From Manduca sexta (taxonomy: Eukaryota; Arthropoda; Insecta; Lepidoptera; Sphingidae): a stretch of 64,000 nt of DNA. Below the pieces are notes generated by a model. It did not search any database and was not told the origin of the DNA. It saw only the letters and a list, made by a program, of their open reading frames with translations. Location of the stretch: assembly GCF_014839805.1 (NCBI RefSeq), contig NC_051119.1:5325245-5389244 (forward strand), in the 5' to 3' direction. A program made the position numbers and the translations under genes. Positions 44,270-55,105 of the stretch are shown here, in pieces; the stretch's first letter is position 1, and each line of letters starts with the position of its first letter.

Positions 44270-44930
44270 TCCTAAGGATTATACAAAACCTTTACATGTT
44301 TTTATAAATTGAAAAACTATTCTTGATTGTCTTTTGCTAGGATCAAATCTCAACTTCTAATACTTAGTCCAATATAATTTTTAATTTTTTAATAAGAACT
44401 AAATTCGTGTGTTGTACAAAATGCAACTCCATACTTATTCCATACATTTGTTTCTTTGTTATAAGTAGTAAATTTGTCAGGCATTGTATCGCGCCCTCTG
44501 TATACATCCATCCTTTTCACTCCCTACAAATCCATATACCCTTCCCTCTCTACCAAATCGCTCGCAGACGCACTCAGCCCCCTACTGAACACATTAAAGC
44601 ATATTTGAGATTCCGTACGAAGTTTTAACATTGACTAATGGTAAATGCTTTGGGTTTAACAGTGAATTAGCTGCAATTAAGCCGTCTGTGGGAATTGATT
44701 GGTGCACCGTTATATTAGTTTGCGATGTTCCTGCGTTTGTCATTACTGGGATTAATGCGAGGAGTAAAGGTGAAGTTTATTTTCAAAGGATGTATCCTAG
44801 TCTATTTGTATACTGTGGTACGAAAATAATTTGTTGCCAGCTGCTTTAACTAAATTGCTCAACTAATCAATTATTAGATGATAGTTTCTTCAACTAAATT
44901 GATTAGTTTAATAATAGTGGAAGTCTATGT
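44270..44930. other. Spacer, nothing recognised
   Basis: Two chance plus frames (44407-44628 and 44631-44849). Neither shows a known domain. Confidence 0.45.
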
Positions 44931-44937
44931 TTTAAAA

Positions 44938-45110
44938 TCTATACTAATAAATAAATGTGAAGAGTTTGTTTGAGAGCGCTAATCTCAGAAACTACTGAAG
45001 CGATTGAATTATTTTTTATTAATAGGAAGCTTCATTACTTCTGAGTATTATAGACTACTTTTATCTCGTAAAAAATTTCACGTGGTGTAATCAAAGGCAA
45101 AAGCTAGTAA
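44938..45110 (-). mobile_element. Interspersed repeat family F
   Basis: CTATACTAATAAATAAATGTG, TTGTTTGAGAGCGCTAATC, TCAGAAACTACTGAAGCG and ending AAAGGCAAAAGCTAGT, the inverse of the family head and tail. Confidence 0.65.
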
Positions 45111-45945
45111 TCGTATAAAACAATATATCTGTAGCTCGTTGCTGTTTTATGTCATGCGTTTGGTGCGACAAATTAATAGTATCTGCGCTGCATCTTTTCC
45201 GTTAGCTTTGAATTGGTTTCGACTTGATTTATTATTTTTTCTAGGTCTTGGCTAAAACGATAGCGTTTAATGATAATTGCTTCCATTAATCGTCCTTTTA
45301 TCGAAAGAAGTGAACTTGATAATTACTTAAACGTTTAGTCACAAAAATAATATTGATAATGACAGAAATCTTATCAAAATATATATAATAAATATGTCTT
45401 TAAAAATCAATCAAATTTACAAATTTAATAGCAATAAGTAACAGCCTACTTAATTAGACTATTGTTTTAAGAATACCATATTTAAGTATTGTTATTAGGT
45501 AACATACCTTTTTTTCCGACTACAGCGAAGCATGAAAAGGTAATAATATGTATGTATATATATGTATGTATGTATGTGTCCATTTAATATTCCACTCTAG
45601 CGTCGCTGCCGTTAAGCCAATTTTATCGAGAGAGATGTTTTGTGATTCGTCTGTGTTATGAATTGGTTATAGGGATACTTTTAAATAGTTTTTCAAATAT
45701 CAATTGTTGTACATGCTTCATAGGTTAATTTCTAGAAGACAATAGCACTATGCCGTAAATAAATAGGTCTGCAGAATGGCTATTGTTTTAAAAAGATACA
45801 CTCAGTTTCCTATGAAAAATAATTCGATCTAAGACAAATTATTCTTTTCCTTTCTCTGCTCTCAAAATTTCAAATTTAACAACTCGATTTTTTAAATTAA
45901 GAATGATGTTAACGTAGTATTTGAATTATAACCTCATGTTATTAG
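45111..45945. other. AT-rich spacer with a TATG microsatellite
   Basis: A short GTAT run at about 45548-45580. Otherwise unrecognised. Confidence 0.5.
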
Positions 45946-45954
45946 ATGCTTCGG

Positions 45955-46205
45955 TCACGGCTTCGGTGGCGTAGTTGTACTGTATGAGAGGTACGGCATC
46001 GTCATGAAGGTTCTGGTTTCGAAACCCGGGTCAGGCAAAGTGATATTTGGGGTTTTCGATTCAGTATCAGCCCGGAGTCTGAAATTTGTGCCCGATATGG
46101 CGATAGGCTTGCACCCTATCACATCGTGGGACGGAACACACTTGGCGAAATGTCGGTGCCCTGGTCGCGCCTCAGCATACCCCTTCAGGGATAAATGCAA
46201 GATGT
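45955..46205 (+). mobile_element. tRNA-derived SINE, family B, full length
   Basis: Head GGCTTCGGTGGCGTAGTTGTAC (A-box) and GGTTTCGAAACCCGGGTC (B-box), then AAAGTGATATTTGGGG, CAGTATCAGCCCGGAGTCTG, CGATATGGCGATAGGCTTGC, ATCGTGGGACGGAACACAC and AGGGATAAATGCAAGATG. The flanks ATTAGATGC and ATTAGAGGC are a possible imperfect target duplication. Overlapping frames on both strands (45955-46219) are SINE shadows. Confidence 0.88.
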
Positions 46206-46485
46206 ATGTTTGTAATTAGAGGCGTCAATTAAAAAGAAATGCGTCGTATTTATAATCACGTCATTCATATCTTATCAAACGTCGATACCTGATCAGATTA
46301 AAATTTGTGTCAACCGATAGCCCTATTTTACGGATAACATTATTTACACACGAAACTGGTGTAAGCACTTGACCGAATTCTAAATTAGATATCGCAAATA
46401 TCCATGGTTTAGTATTGAATTTTACTTTCATATCCGACGCAATGCCGTTCTCGATCTACTGGACTCTCATTTCTTAGGCTAGACG

Positions 46486-46849
46486 ACTGCCTCGATGGCG
46501 TAGTTGTAATGCGAACTCCATACGAATACCACTACAGCGCTGAGGTCCTGGATTCGAATCCCGTTAGGCCGAAAATAATTGTGACTAGGTTTTCCATCTT
46601 AAAATTTACTCAGTCGCAACTCAGTTAGGAACTTGGCGGTATGATACCCCCGTTCCTCGGAAGCAAGTTAAGTTGGTCCTGCGTCTGATCTCTTTCCGAT
46701 CATTTCGGATTGCTGTCTCACCGGACTATGAGAACAGAGAGTGCACCTGTGTGCTGCGCACATATTTGTGCACCACAAGATATCCTACGTGCCTGGCTGA
46801 TCTCCGTTGCGATTGGCCGCCGTGGCCATAATTCGTCTAGGAAGGATTC
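46486..46849 (+). mobile_element. tRNA-derived SINE, family C, full length (~364 bp)
   Basis: Head CTGCCTCGATGGCGTAGTTG (A-box) and GGATTCGAATCCCG (B-box). The body is AATAATTGTGACTAGG, TGATACCCCCGTTCCTC, TTGGTCCTGCGTCTGATC, TGTCTCACCGGACTATGAG, GTGCTGCGCACATATTTG, CTCCGTTGCGATTGGCC and CTAGGAAGGATT. AGGCTAGA at 46476-46483 and 46850-46857 is a likely target duplication. Best copy of family C in the window. Confidence 0.82.
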
Positions 46850-47000
46850 AGGCTAGAGATATCAAAGTTTAAAGATGGGCCTTAATCTAGATGACGCCGG
46901 GAAGGAAGTAAAGCTAGCATAACTAACTTTACTACAAAGGGTAGAGAGATTCAATTCTGACAACTGTTAAACACATGATGTCTCCGTTTTTTCGACATAA

Positions 47001-47244
47001 TCTATATATATAAAAATGAATCTCTATTTCCCTTGGTCATCGCATCACGCGTGAACGGCTGGTACAATTTTGCTAATTATTTTTTTGTTGTATTAATTAT
47101 TTTCAGGAGAAGGATCACTTGAAAGAAAAAATTAAGGAAGTTGAGCGGAACGTTAGAAAATGTAATAAAAGTTAATTTCAGAGATTGACAGAATGCGCGC
47201 TGCAAATTCATAGTTGACACAACATCGTCTGTCGGATCGACTAG
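47001..47244 (+). mobile_element. Non-autonomous Helitron (244 bp)
   Basis: Starts TCTATATATATAAAAATGAA after an A. Contains TCCCTTGGTCATCGCATCAC and GCGTGAACGGCTGG. Ends CGTCTGTCGGATCGACTAG before a T. Very similar in layout to 24131-24413. Confidence 0.86.
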
Positions 47245-47249
47245 TCATT

Positions 47250-47900
47250 TTATTACTTCATCAGAAGAAAATAATACTTCTAGATCCGCATACCATTCAC
47301 TGGCGCTAATCCAGATAAGTACGAATTAATCACATTATTTCGATTGTCTATACGATACGAAAATAAAACTTTCTTGATAATAAATATTATTTTCTCGTAA
47401 TTGACTGGGGACCTGAGGGTGTCCAGAGGTGGCGTGACGAAAAGTAATATTAAATATACCTTAATATTATGGAATATAGTTGAAATTTGATTGATAAAGA
47501 TTGTGTCTAGATACACAACTTAACTATATTTCGGTATAAATAGTTGCCATCACTGTTTATTTGCATGTAGGTTTGCTCTAAGAACCTTTACGGTAGAAAT
47601 GTGTGTAAAGCCTAAAGACTTACCACCAGAACCTGACCCATGTTCAAGTTTGTCTGGATTTACTATAATATAATGGAAGGAAGAATATATGTTGAGACGT
47701 GTTGATGGTTTTAAGCTCTTCATTAGACTGCACTCATAATATTAACTTAAAATACTTTACATGCCTTGTATACTAAGTAAACACACTACGATACAAACGT
47801 AGACCTCGGTGAACCATCTTCCTCTCTGTCTCTTATATAAAACACATTTAAGTATGACGTCAGCTTACTTTTGAATTGTGACGTTTTAATATTAAGTTTC
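47250..47900. other. AT-rich spacer, nothing recognised
   Basis: No coding signal or shared repeat. Confidence 0.5.
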
Positions 47901-47907
47901 TTAGGGC

Positions 47908-48028
47908 CTTGTGTGAAGTCTACCAATCTGCACTAGGCTAGCGTGGTCTAAGGCCTAATTCCTCTCAGTAGTAGAGGGGGCCTGTGCCAACAGTGGGATA
48001 GTATATAAAACAGAGCTGATATGATTAT
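47908..48028 (+). mobile_element. SINE family A, 5'-truncated
   Basis: CTTGTGTGAAGTCTACCAATC, TAGCGTGGTCTAAGGCC, CTCAGTAGTAGAGGGGGCC, CAACAGTGGGATAG and CAGAGCTGAT. Confidence 0.8.
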
Positions 48029-48031
48029 AAT

Positions 48032-48303
48032 AGACTAGCTTTTGCCCGCGGCTTCGCCCGCATGAACAAGTTTTCTGGGATATTTTTCCGGCTTACGTCA
48101 TATGTATTGTTATATTATGTTTATTCACAAATTACATAAAATCATTATAAATTGTAGCCTATGTGTTATTCTAATGTATAACTAATATTACTGTAAAGTT
48201 GCATCCAAATCCGTTCAGTAGTTTTTTCATGAAAGAGGAACAAACATACATACATCCATAAATCCATCCTCACAAACTTTCGTTTATAATATTAGTAGGA
48301 TGA
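48032..48303 (+). mobile_element. Interspersed repeat family F, near complete
   Basis: ACTAGCTTTTGCCCGCGGC, TTCGCCCGCATGAAC, CTGGGATATTTTTCC, GTAGCCTATGTGTTATTC, ATCCAAATCCGTTCAGTAG and a TACATACATCC run, ending TAATATTAGTAGGAT. Confidence 0.7.
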
Positions 48304-48534
48304 TATAATACAGCGTATGAGTTTATCTAGTTACAAGTAAAAGTAAACTTAATTCTCCAAGTACTTGATAAAAGATATGTGAAAGTAGGTTAGTTGATTT
48401 TCTTATCTACATTGTAAATGTATGAAATCTTGCAATATTTACTTCATTGCGTATACTTGCATTATTACTATTTCCTCAAACACTACAAGTAGTAAGTCAG
48501 TGAAGATAGTCTTCTGTTTATATGTTTATTAGAA

Positions 48535-48535
<1 letters not shown>

Positions 48536-48620
<85 letters not shown>
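48536..48620. repeat. (AT)n microsatellite, about 85 bp
   Basis: Uninterrupted alternating A and T of roughly 42 dinucleotides, followed by GTATGTATTTATG. Likely length-variable and prone to misassembly. Confidence 0.98.
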
Positions 48621-48628
<8 letters not shown>

Positions 48629-48659
48629 TTATGCAATAATTGTATTTATGTATATGTAT

Positions 48660-48862
48660 AGTTTACTTCTTTTTTAAATACTTAATTATATCTTTCATAT
48701 ACCTTAAGTTGCTCTTTTTTATTCCCACGGTTTTTCTCTTATATCCCATGGTTGTCTGTAAGAGATTACCTTGGGCGATAAGACCACCACTTGTACTTTT
48801 TCTTTTCTTGTACTATATTATTGTCTCTGGTGTACAATAAAGTATAATAAATAAATAATATA
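48660..48862 (+). mobile_element. LINE 3' untranslated tail
   Basis: CCTTAAGTTGCTCTTTTTTA, GGTTTTTCTCTTATATCCC, ATGGTTGTCTGTAAGAG, GGGCGATAAGACCACCAC, TTGTACTTTTTC, GGTGTACAATAAAG and a TAATAAATAAATA end. I recognise this as a very common 3' end of lepidopteran non-LTR retrotransposons. No coding part. Confidence 0.65.
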
Positions 48863-48869
48863 TGAACCA

Positions 48870-49555
48870 CTTAATACAGATGGTTTAAGGTCTACTACTT
48901 CTTACTCTAAAATGAACACAATAAGACTTCTATTCTAAGAAAGGTTAAATTTACCATAAACCAGGAATCGAACTGACAAATCCTCACTTAAGAGCTCATC
49001 ATTCACACAGCCATAAACGGTGCTAAATATGCACTTAATGTACACAAATGTTTGTAAAATATTCTTCGTTTGAATCTTGACCTTTCAAACATTGCTAATA
49101 GAGCTTAATATTTCCGCTTTGCTCGAGGCAAAGAAATATTACGATACTGTGACGTCAATGTTTACTTTATTATAATAATGTCACAAAACGGGGTGAATAG
49201 GACGTATATGGTCATTATATTCAGCCGTTTGAACCAAATAATATTAATAAAGCCCTTTATATGCGTAAAATTGAACAGCAAAACAATATTCATCAATAAT
49301 TATTATGATTCTAAAGTATGTCTCAAATTTCAATGTGCTTAGTAGCAAAGGCCTCTAACTGTTTCCCTTGTCGTCTATTGCGAGCTACCCTCCTCCAGTT
49401 TGAACTTGCTGTCTGTTTGATGTCCTTTTCACAACTAATATGTTTATATTTTTTAAACATAGGTATTATAGATATTTCCAGACCAACATGTTATATACTT
49501 ATACGGTACAATAATTAAAATTGTATGTGCGAATTTGAGAATAAAAAAGTACTAA
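48870..49555. other. Spacer, nothing recognised
   Basis: No coding signal or shared repeat. Confidence 0.5.
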
Positions 49556-49559
49556 GAAG

Positions 49560-49655
49560 TTCTCTGATTGCCGAGTTGTTAGTGATTCGAAAAGTCAAAA
49601 AATAATGAAAAATAACCGCGATGAAATTCGTAAAATAGTTTTATTTCATAGTAAG
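49560..49655. mobile_element. Foldback element family G, degraded piece
   Basis: GATTCGAAAAGTCAAAAAAT, AATAACCGCGATGAAATTCG and AAAATAGTTTTATTTCATAG recall the terminal arm of 61800-62015. Confidence 0.4.
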
Positions 49656-49918
49656 TTTAAACTTAGAAAAACAGAACTGCTATTGGCGGTCTGATCTCTT
49701 AATATGGCGAGATTTTCAACCGCCTATTACATCAGACTTGATCGATGAAAGCATATCCTAAAGAAATACTGGTTCGAAGGAGTTCATGAATAAAGATCGA
49801 AGTCATTTACTTTCACCAAATCATTTGGGATTGGAATAGTAAACAAATGGAGGAGAAAGTTAACGTTTGGATAATTTAGGTAACATCACTTCCTACTGAG
49901 CTTTGTAATCATCGATAT

Positions 49919-50325
49919 ACAGGGTCATTTTGACATCGCGTTACTAAATGAAACCCCATACTTATCTACTTGGAAATAACACTTTACAATAACTTACTTG
50001 AGCCGTAGATGTAAAATAAAGAAGTGTAAGTTTCGAACAAAATTAATATTAATAAAAAGTAATTTTAATTTTACACACCCTACAGCCACAACTATTAATC
50101 TAAGAGAACTTGTTGCAGTGGCAACATCGTACTTTCAGTCATAATTACATCCGCGCACTCGCCATATTCGTATTACACTAGAAAATTATCAAAAAATCTG
50201 AAAACTAAAACCAGGATTTTTCGCGAATATATTCTTTATTAATTGATGATTTTTGGCACAATGTTAGCGAAGGTGAAGACGAGTATATGGTTTCATTTAG
50301 TAACGCAATGTCAAAATGACCCTGT
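49919..50325. mobile_element. Inverted-repeat element (407 bp), family I
   Basis: Left arm 49919-49955 and right arm 50289-50325 are 37-base terminal inverted repeats with one mismatch, beginning ACAGGGTCATTTTGACAT. The interior is AT-rich and has no transposase. The same 37-base terminus occurs at 62317-62353, and a diverged one at 8668. A target duplication is not clear (flanks ATAT and TTAT; TA-based is possible), so the superfamily is open. Confidence 0.88.
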
Positions 50326-50329
50326 TTAT

Positions 50330-50637
50330 GTACATACTAGATCTAGTGTTCCGTACACCCATTGTGCTCGACTCAACTGTACTGCAATCCGTACACCTGA
50401 CTTTAGTATTCATCATTGACGGCATGTGGTTATGTACGGAGTGACGCCTATATAAGAACTCAAGTCTAAGTGTAAACCTGGATGTGAATAAAAATATGAG
50501 GCAAATAAGTAAATTATTTGTTGTTCTAGTGAATAAATAGGTTATAACAGTGACGTTTTAGTTGCCATATTAGTTCAGAGTTTGAACAAATAGTTTATAT
50601 AGACGTCCGTGTCTATAGAATATACGTCAATGTTTGT
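50330..50637 (+). mobile_element. Unclassified dispersed repeat, family J, second copy
   Basis: TGTACATACTAGATCTAGTG, GTTATGTACGGAGTGACGCC, TATATAAGAACTCAAGTC, AAACCTGGATGTGAATAAAA, GTTATAACAGTGACGTTTTAG and TATACGTCAATG match 16268-16580. It begins directly at the right end of the family I element. Confidence 0.7.
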
Positions 50638-50679
50638 AATGGGCTGGTATAAAATGTATTACACACATTAGCCTTTTAT

Positions 50680-50715
50680 ATTATTGTTCCCTGAAACTCC
50701 TCAGGGAACAATAAT
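50680..50715. repeat. Perfect 15-bp hairpin
   Basis: ATTATTGTTCCCTGA (50680-50694), loop AACTCC, TCAGGGAACAATAAT (50701-50715). Perfect inverted repeat in otherwise unremarkable DNA. Confidence 0.9.
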
Positions 50716-50719
50716 AAAT

Positions 50720-51465
50720 TTTAACCCGCAAAGATTTTATTCATATTGATAGACAGGGAGGATTTAGATTCTTTTACCACTTCCCTTCAAAGAAAGACAA
50801 AATTATGAACTACAAAAGACTAAAAAGGTAAAGATTACAAAAGGTAAGATAGAATAACCATAAATCATTTGGAAAAATAAACTCTAAATGTACGTGTAAA
50901 GGGTAAATTCTGACCATCACAAGCAAACCTGGTCTATTTTGATGGTTAATGTAAGGTTAAAATACCTAGACATGATGATCTAGGATTTGTTGGATCAATT
51001 CTTAGAAGATATCTTATGAACTCACCCATAACCTTTAATTCATACAGGTTTTCATCCACTGAGTCAAATCACCTATTTCCTGTTAAAATAGGCATATTTT
51101 TACTAAATCAATAACGTCATACGGAACTAACACGAGTAGAGCTCGAAATTCTAAGTAGAATCGTGATCTGCCAAGTTACTCATCATATTAAGGTTTTTGC
51201 AGATGTGATCATCATGCTTATACTTAATGAGGAAGGCAGAAATGTACATACGACACATCTTAGCCGGATCAATAACTATCAAATACTCCGCATGCTGTCA
51301 TGTTTAGAGAAGTCCCAGTTCATGTTTATTTTAGTCTTTTAAATTGGAATACAAAAAATAAAAAAAAAACATCAAAATCGGTTGACCTAGTCGAAAGTTC
51401 CGAGGTAACAAACATAAAATAAACAGTCGAATTGAGAAGCTTTCTTTTGAAGTCGGTTAAAACAG
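50720..51465. other. Spacer, nothing recognised
   Basis: No coding signal or shared repeat. Confidence 0.5.
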
Positions 51466-51469
51466 ATTA

Positions 51470-51555
51470 CGCATTTATCCTGAAGGGATATGTAGAGGTG
51501 CAACCAGGGGTTTTAATTTTAGCTGTGTGTGTTCCGTTTCATTAGTGGGCGACCA
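51470..51555 (-). mobile_element. SINE family B, 3' fragment
   Basis: ACGCATTTATCCTGAAGGG, GTAGAGGTGCAACCAGGG and GTGTGTTCCGTTTCATTAG, the inverse of the family end. Confidence 0.55.
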
Positions 51556-51559
51556 TAAT

Positions 51560-52325
51560 AAAAAAAAGTTTTAAAACGTCTCTTACAAACTTTTATTGTC
51601 AAATATCAAACTGATCCTTATGTTCCACTGATCAAATTCTACAAAACTATAGACTTCTAGTTAAGTATTGCAACTATTAAGAATATAACAAAAATATTAA
51701 AGCAACATTATTAGCAAAACTCAAGATGCAAAGCGAGAAAAAATGTGACCTCAAAATAGCAACATTAGTCACTATTGGAGATAAAAAAAACAAGTTTTTT
51801 TTGCATCAAAAACTAATAACGACGCATCAACACAAAAAATATCCTATATAATTTCTTGTATGTTTATAAAAAATTACCTGACTAATTGATTCGTAGAATG
51901 GGACCTCATTACTAATGGCATTAAGTTCTTTTCTAAATGGCAGAGCTAGACGGTAGACATAATTGTGTATAGCATTATTGGGCTCGAGCGAGTTAAACAA
52001 TTTGACAGAACAGCAAGGGACAGACTGTATGGTATTGTGAGAGAGATTATACAACTACTTATTTTCCTAAACTTTAGAGCCGATAGCATATTACTCTATG
52101 CTTCTTGCATCTTTCCCATTCTAAGGAATACAAATTGCACATTTGACATTAAAATACAACTAAAAACCAATCACAATGTCAGAATTTACATCATGCGTTA
52201 CGTTATCTAGTCCAGGCTATTTTCGTTACAAATGAAAAAAAAATATGTTTCGATCTGAAATGATATCAATGTTATTTTACAGATGGGTTTTGTATAAAAA
52301 CATTGTAGACTACGAAGCTCATACC
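51560..52325. other. AT-rich spacer, nothing recognised
   Basis: Around 51960-52100 a slightly GC-richer piece (GGGCTCGAGCGAGTTAAAC) has frames on both strands. No domain seen. Confidence 0.45.
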
Positions 52326-52329
52326 TTTT

Positions 52330-52395
52330 ATCACCGAAGAGACAGAAGCGCAACCCGTGCACCCACTTTCCGCCTTGGGTATTCCTATGTGATTG
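52330..52395 (-). mobile_element. SINE family B, small fragment
   Basis: AGAGACAGAAGCGCAACCCG, TGCACCCACTTTCCGCC and TTGGGTATTCC. Confidence 0.5.
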
Positions 52396-52750
52396 TAGAC
52401 TAAAAGGATATAACGGCGATGCTTCTAGCAACATCTAGAATAAGAACCAGCATGCTTCCATCAAATAACAGTTACGTTTATTTGATAACATTGAACCAAC
52501 GCCTTACTCCTTCAGATTTGAAATTCTCTGATAATTACTCATCAATAAAATACAGTTATTCACGTCACAAATAACCGACGTATAGGAAAATATGACCACA
52601 AGTCGATGATAAATTAATTACTTCATTCGTCAATGAAATTGATTTTATTCCAATACTAACTTTATTATGACCACGATGAGGGCGAAAATTCTTTGAATTC
52701 TGTGGTCAAAATGAGTCAATAGATGGTTGAAAGGAATGCTAAATCAGAGT
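52396..52750. other. Spacer, nothing recognised
   Basis: No coding signal or shared repeat. Confidence 0.45.
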
Positions 52751-52754
52751 ATGT

Positions 52755-52935
52755 AGTATATTTTATGGATAACTAAGTATTGTTCGCAGCTCTGTCTGAA
52801 TGGTGGGACTTCCCTGGATAAAAGTTCCACTAAATTATATTGTTTTGGGATAAATTGATCTACCATCATTGATCTAGGTTCTAGTGTATTTATATGCCAA
52901 TTTTCATCGAAATATGATCAGACATTTCTACGTTT
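52755..52935 (+). mobile_element. Interspersed repeat family F, diverged
   Basis: GTTCGCAGCTCTGTCTGAATG, CCCTGGATAAAAGTTCC and TATGCCAATTTTCATCGAAA follow family order. Confidence 0.45.
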
Positions 52936-52939
52936 TTCT

Positions 52940-53635
52940 AACATCCAAACATCTGCACTTTCGCAGTAATATTAGGGTGCCCTTCCATCCAAATCACATT
53001 TCAAAATTAACTTTGAAGTCCGGTTGCGATTTCGGCGAATCGATTAAAAACCAATATAATTTTAATCGATTTGTTTAATATTTAACGGTAACACCGTAAC
53101 GGTTTACCGAAAGTGTAAATTAAATATTAATCATAACCTTGAGTACATTTGTAGCTAATTAATAAAAATTATAACTGGCCCAAGGATTTGTTGTTCAGAT
53201 TTTGAAAAATGTCTAAAGAATACGATTTTTAGTCGCAATATTTCCTGGAATCTTATTTTTTTTATTATCTTCGAAGGCAGAACTAACAACCTACCTGATG
53301 GTAAATAGTTATCATTTCTTATAGACTTCAGGAAAGCCAGGGGCACAATTAGTGAGGGCTAACTAGCGGGTTGGGGGAGTAAGTAAATACCAGAGTGAAC
53401 ACGTTCGTAATAAAAATGATTTCTGAAGACGCAAAGTCCTAGCAGTGAGCGTACTCTGGATACTTTATGCTCGAATGGATTGGTGAAGCCAAAGTGAGTC
53501 GAATCGATAAGTCGTGGTCAAAGTTCAGACTGTATATATCGTATCTATCATAATTTTGCCGACAGTCAAGCGAAGCATCACTTCCAAATTAATTTTCCTT
53601 GAATCAAACATTTTAATCCACATTACAATAAAATC
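52940..53635. other. Spacer, nothing firmly recognised
   Basis: A short family D-like piece at about 53272-53310 (CTACCTGATGGTAAATAG). Confidence 0.4.
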
Positions 53636-53639
53636 TATC

Positions 53640-53855
53640 TATACATATACAAAACAAAGTCCTTAAAAGCTGTTTGTCTGTATGTGACCGAATTTCTCAA
53701 AATCTACTGAACGGATTTTTATGAAATTTGGTATGGAGCTAGTTTAAGATCCTGAGAAGGCTATAGGCTACATTTTTTCCCGGGAAAATATATAACAGGA
53801 TCTTTATCCCGGAAACTACATCACGCGGAAGAAGCCGCGAGCAAAAGCTAGTACT
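53640..53855 (-). mobile_element. Interspersed repeat family F, well preserved
   Basis: CTATACATATACAAAACAAAG, CTCAAAATCTACTGAACGG, ATTTTTATGAAATTTGGTATG, GAGAAGGCTATAGGCTAC, CCCGGGAAAATATATAACAGG, GAAGCCGCGAGCAAAAGC and TAGTA. Near reverse complement of 25141-25340. Confidence 0.75.
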
Positions 53856-54084
53856 ACTATAACTGGTACAGTCAGTCTGAACCAGCACCTTATTAATTAG
53901 TACCAATCGTTTTAGAATCAAGCCGGCGTACGTGACCTATAGTTTTTATTTCATCACATCGAGAAGTTTTCTTCGAAACCTAACTATCGAAAGTGGCACC
54001 CAGATTCTGCGTAGTAAATTATTCATGGGGAAAACGCTATTTAAATATTATAAGTGTTAATGACCCGCTTTTAATATGTTTTAA

Positions 54085-54620
54085 ATGTTGTAGATAGCGG
54101 TTGGCTCGCCCACTATCATGGGAGGGAACACACACGGCAAAACTGTTAAAGTTGCATCTTTGTCTATTCCTTGGGGTAGAGAGATGAAGTTTGTATATGA
54201 ATTTCGTCTTTGGAACTTGAATGGGTTTGATATTTGACAATATAAATTGGTTGGACTTTGAAAATATATTTATTCGCTTTTTTTTTTTATCTGTAGTCAC
54301 GCTGTTCGCATTTCGATGTACATCATGAATGGTATAGCTTGACCAGGTTAGTGCAATTGTTTCATTAAAAACCGCTGTAAAGTGACAGCTTGCTGTTGCG
54401 TTTTGTATGATACATACCTACACCTACATACATCTTTTACCTATTCAGGGGTGGACAGAGATGTAATAATAGCTATATTTATGCCCGATGTAATAGAGAG
54501 CGAGCATATAGCTATAACACATTGGGTATGATTCCAAATTTCAGGTTTACTGAAGAGAACCCAATATCACTTTGCCCGACCCGGAATTCCATCTCGAACC
54601 TACCACATACGCAATAGTAC
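54085..54620. mobile_element. Two oppositely oriented SINE family B fragments
   Basis: 54085-54195 is a plus-strand body piece (TAGCGGTTGGCTCGCCC, ATCATGGGAGGGAACACAC). 54425-54620 is a minus-strand copy with a B-box (CCCGACCCGGAATTCC), AACCCAATATCACTTTGCCC and TTACCTATTCAGGGG. Confidence 0.65.
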
Positions 54621-54768
54621 TACACCAACTAGGTTCTTATATTACGAGTGAAAATTTTGGAGGCTTGCATAACCCTTTATACTCTATGGACCCATATTCC
54701 TTTGCCTTAATGTCGACCGTGGGTTTATTTTGGATTTGTAAGTATTTAGACAGTGTAGTTCATAATTA

Positions 54769-55092
54769 TAATAATAACAGCCCTGTTTTATATACTTGCC
54801 CACTGCTGAGCATGGGTATCCTCTACTACTGAGAGGGATTAGGCCTTAGTCCACCACGCTGGCCTAGTGCGGATTGGTAGACTTCACACACCTTCGAAAT
54901 TCCTATAGAGAACTTCTCAGATGTGCAGGTTTCCTCACGATGTTTTCCTTCACCGTTAAAGCGAACGATAAATTCACAAAGAATACACACATGATTTTTA
55001 GAAAAGTCAGAGGTGTGTGCCCTTGAGATTTGAACCTGCGGACATTCGTCTTGGCAGTCCGTTCTACACCCAACTAGGCTATCGCGGCTTTT
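54769..55092 (-). mobile_element. tRNA-derived SINE, family A, full length, perfect 13-bp target duplication
   Basis: TAGTTCATAATTA at 54756-54768 and 55093-55105 flank a complete copy. The minus strand reads CGCGATAGCCTAGTTGGG (A-box), the B-box region AGGTTCAAATCTC, then the whole body to the CAGGGCTG tail. The best-bounded SINE in the window. Confidence 0.95.
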
Positions 55093-55105
55093 TAGTTCAT
55101 AATTA

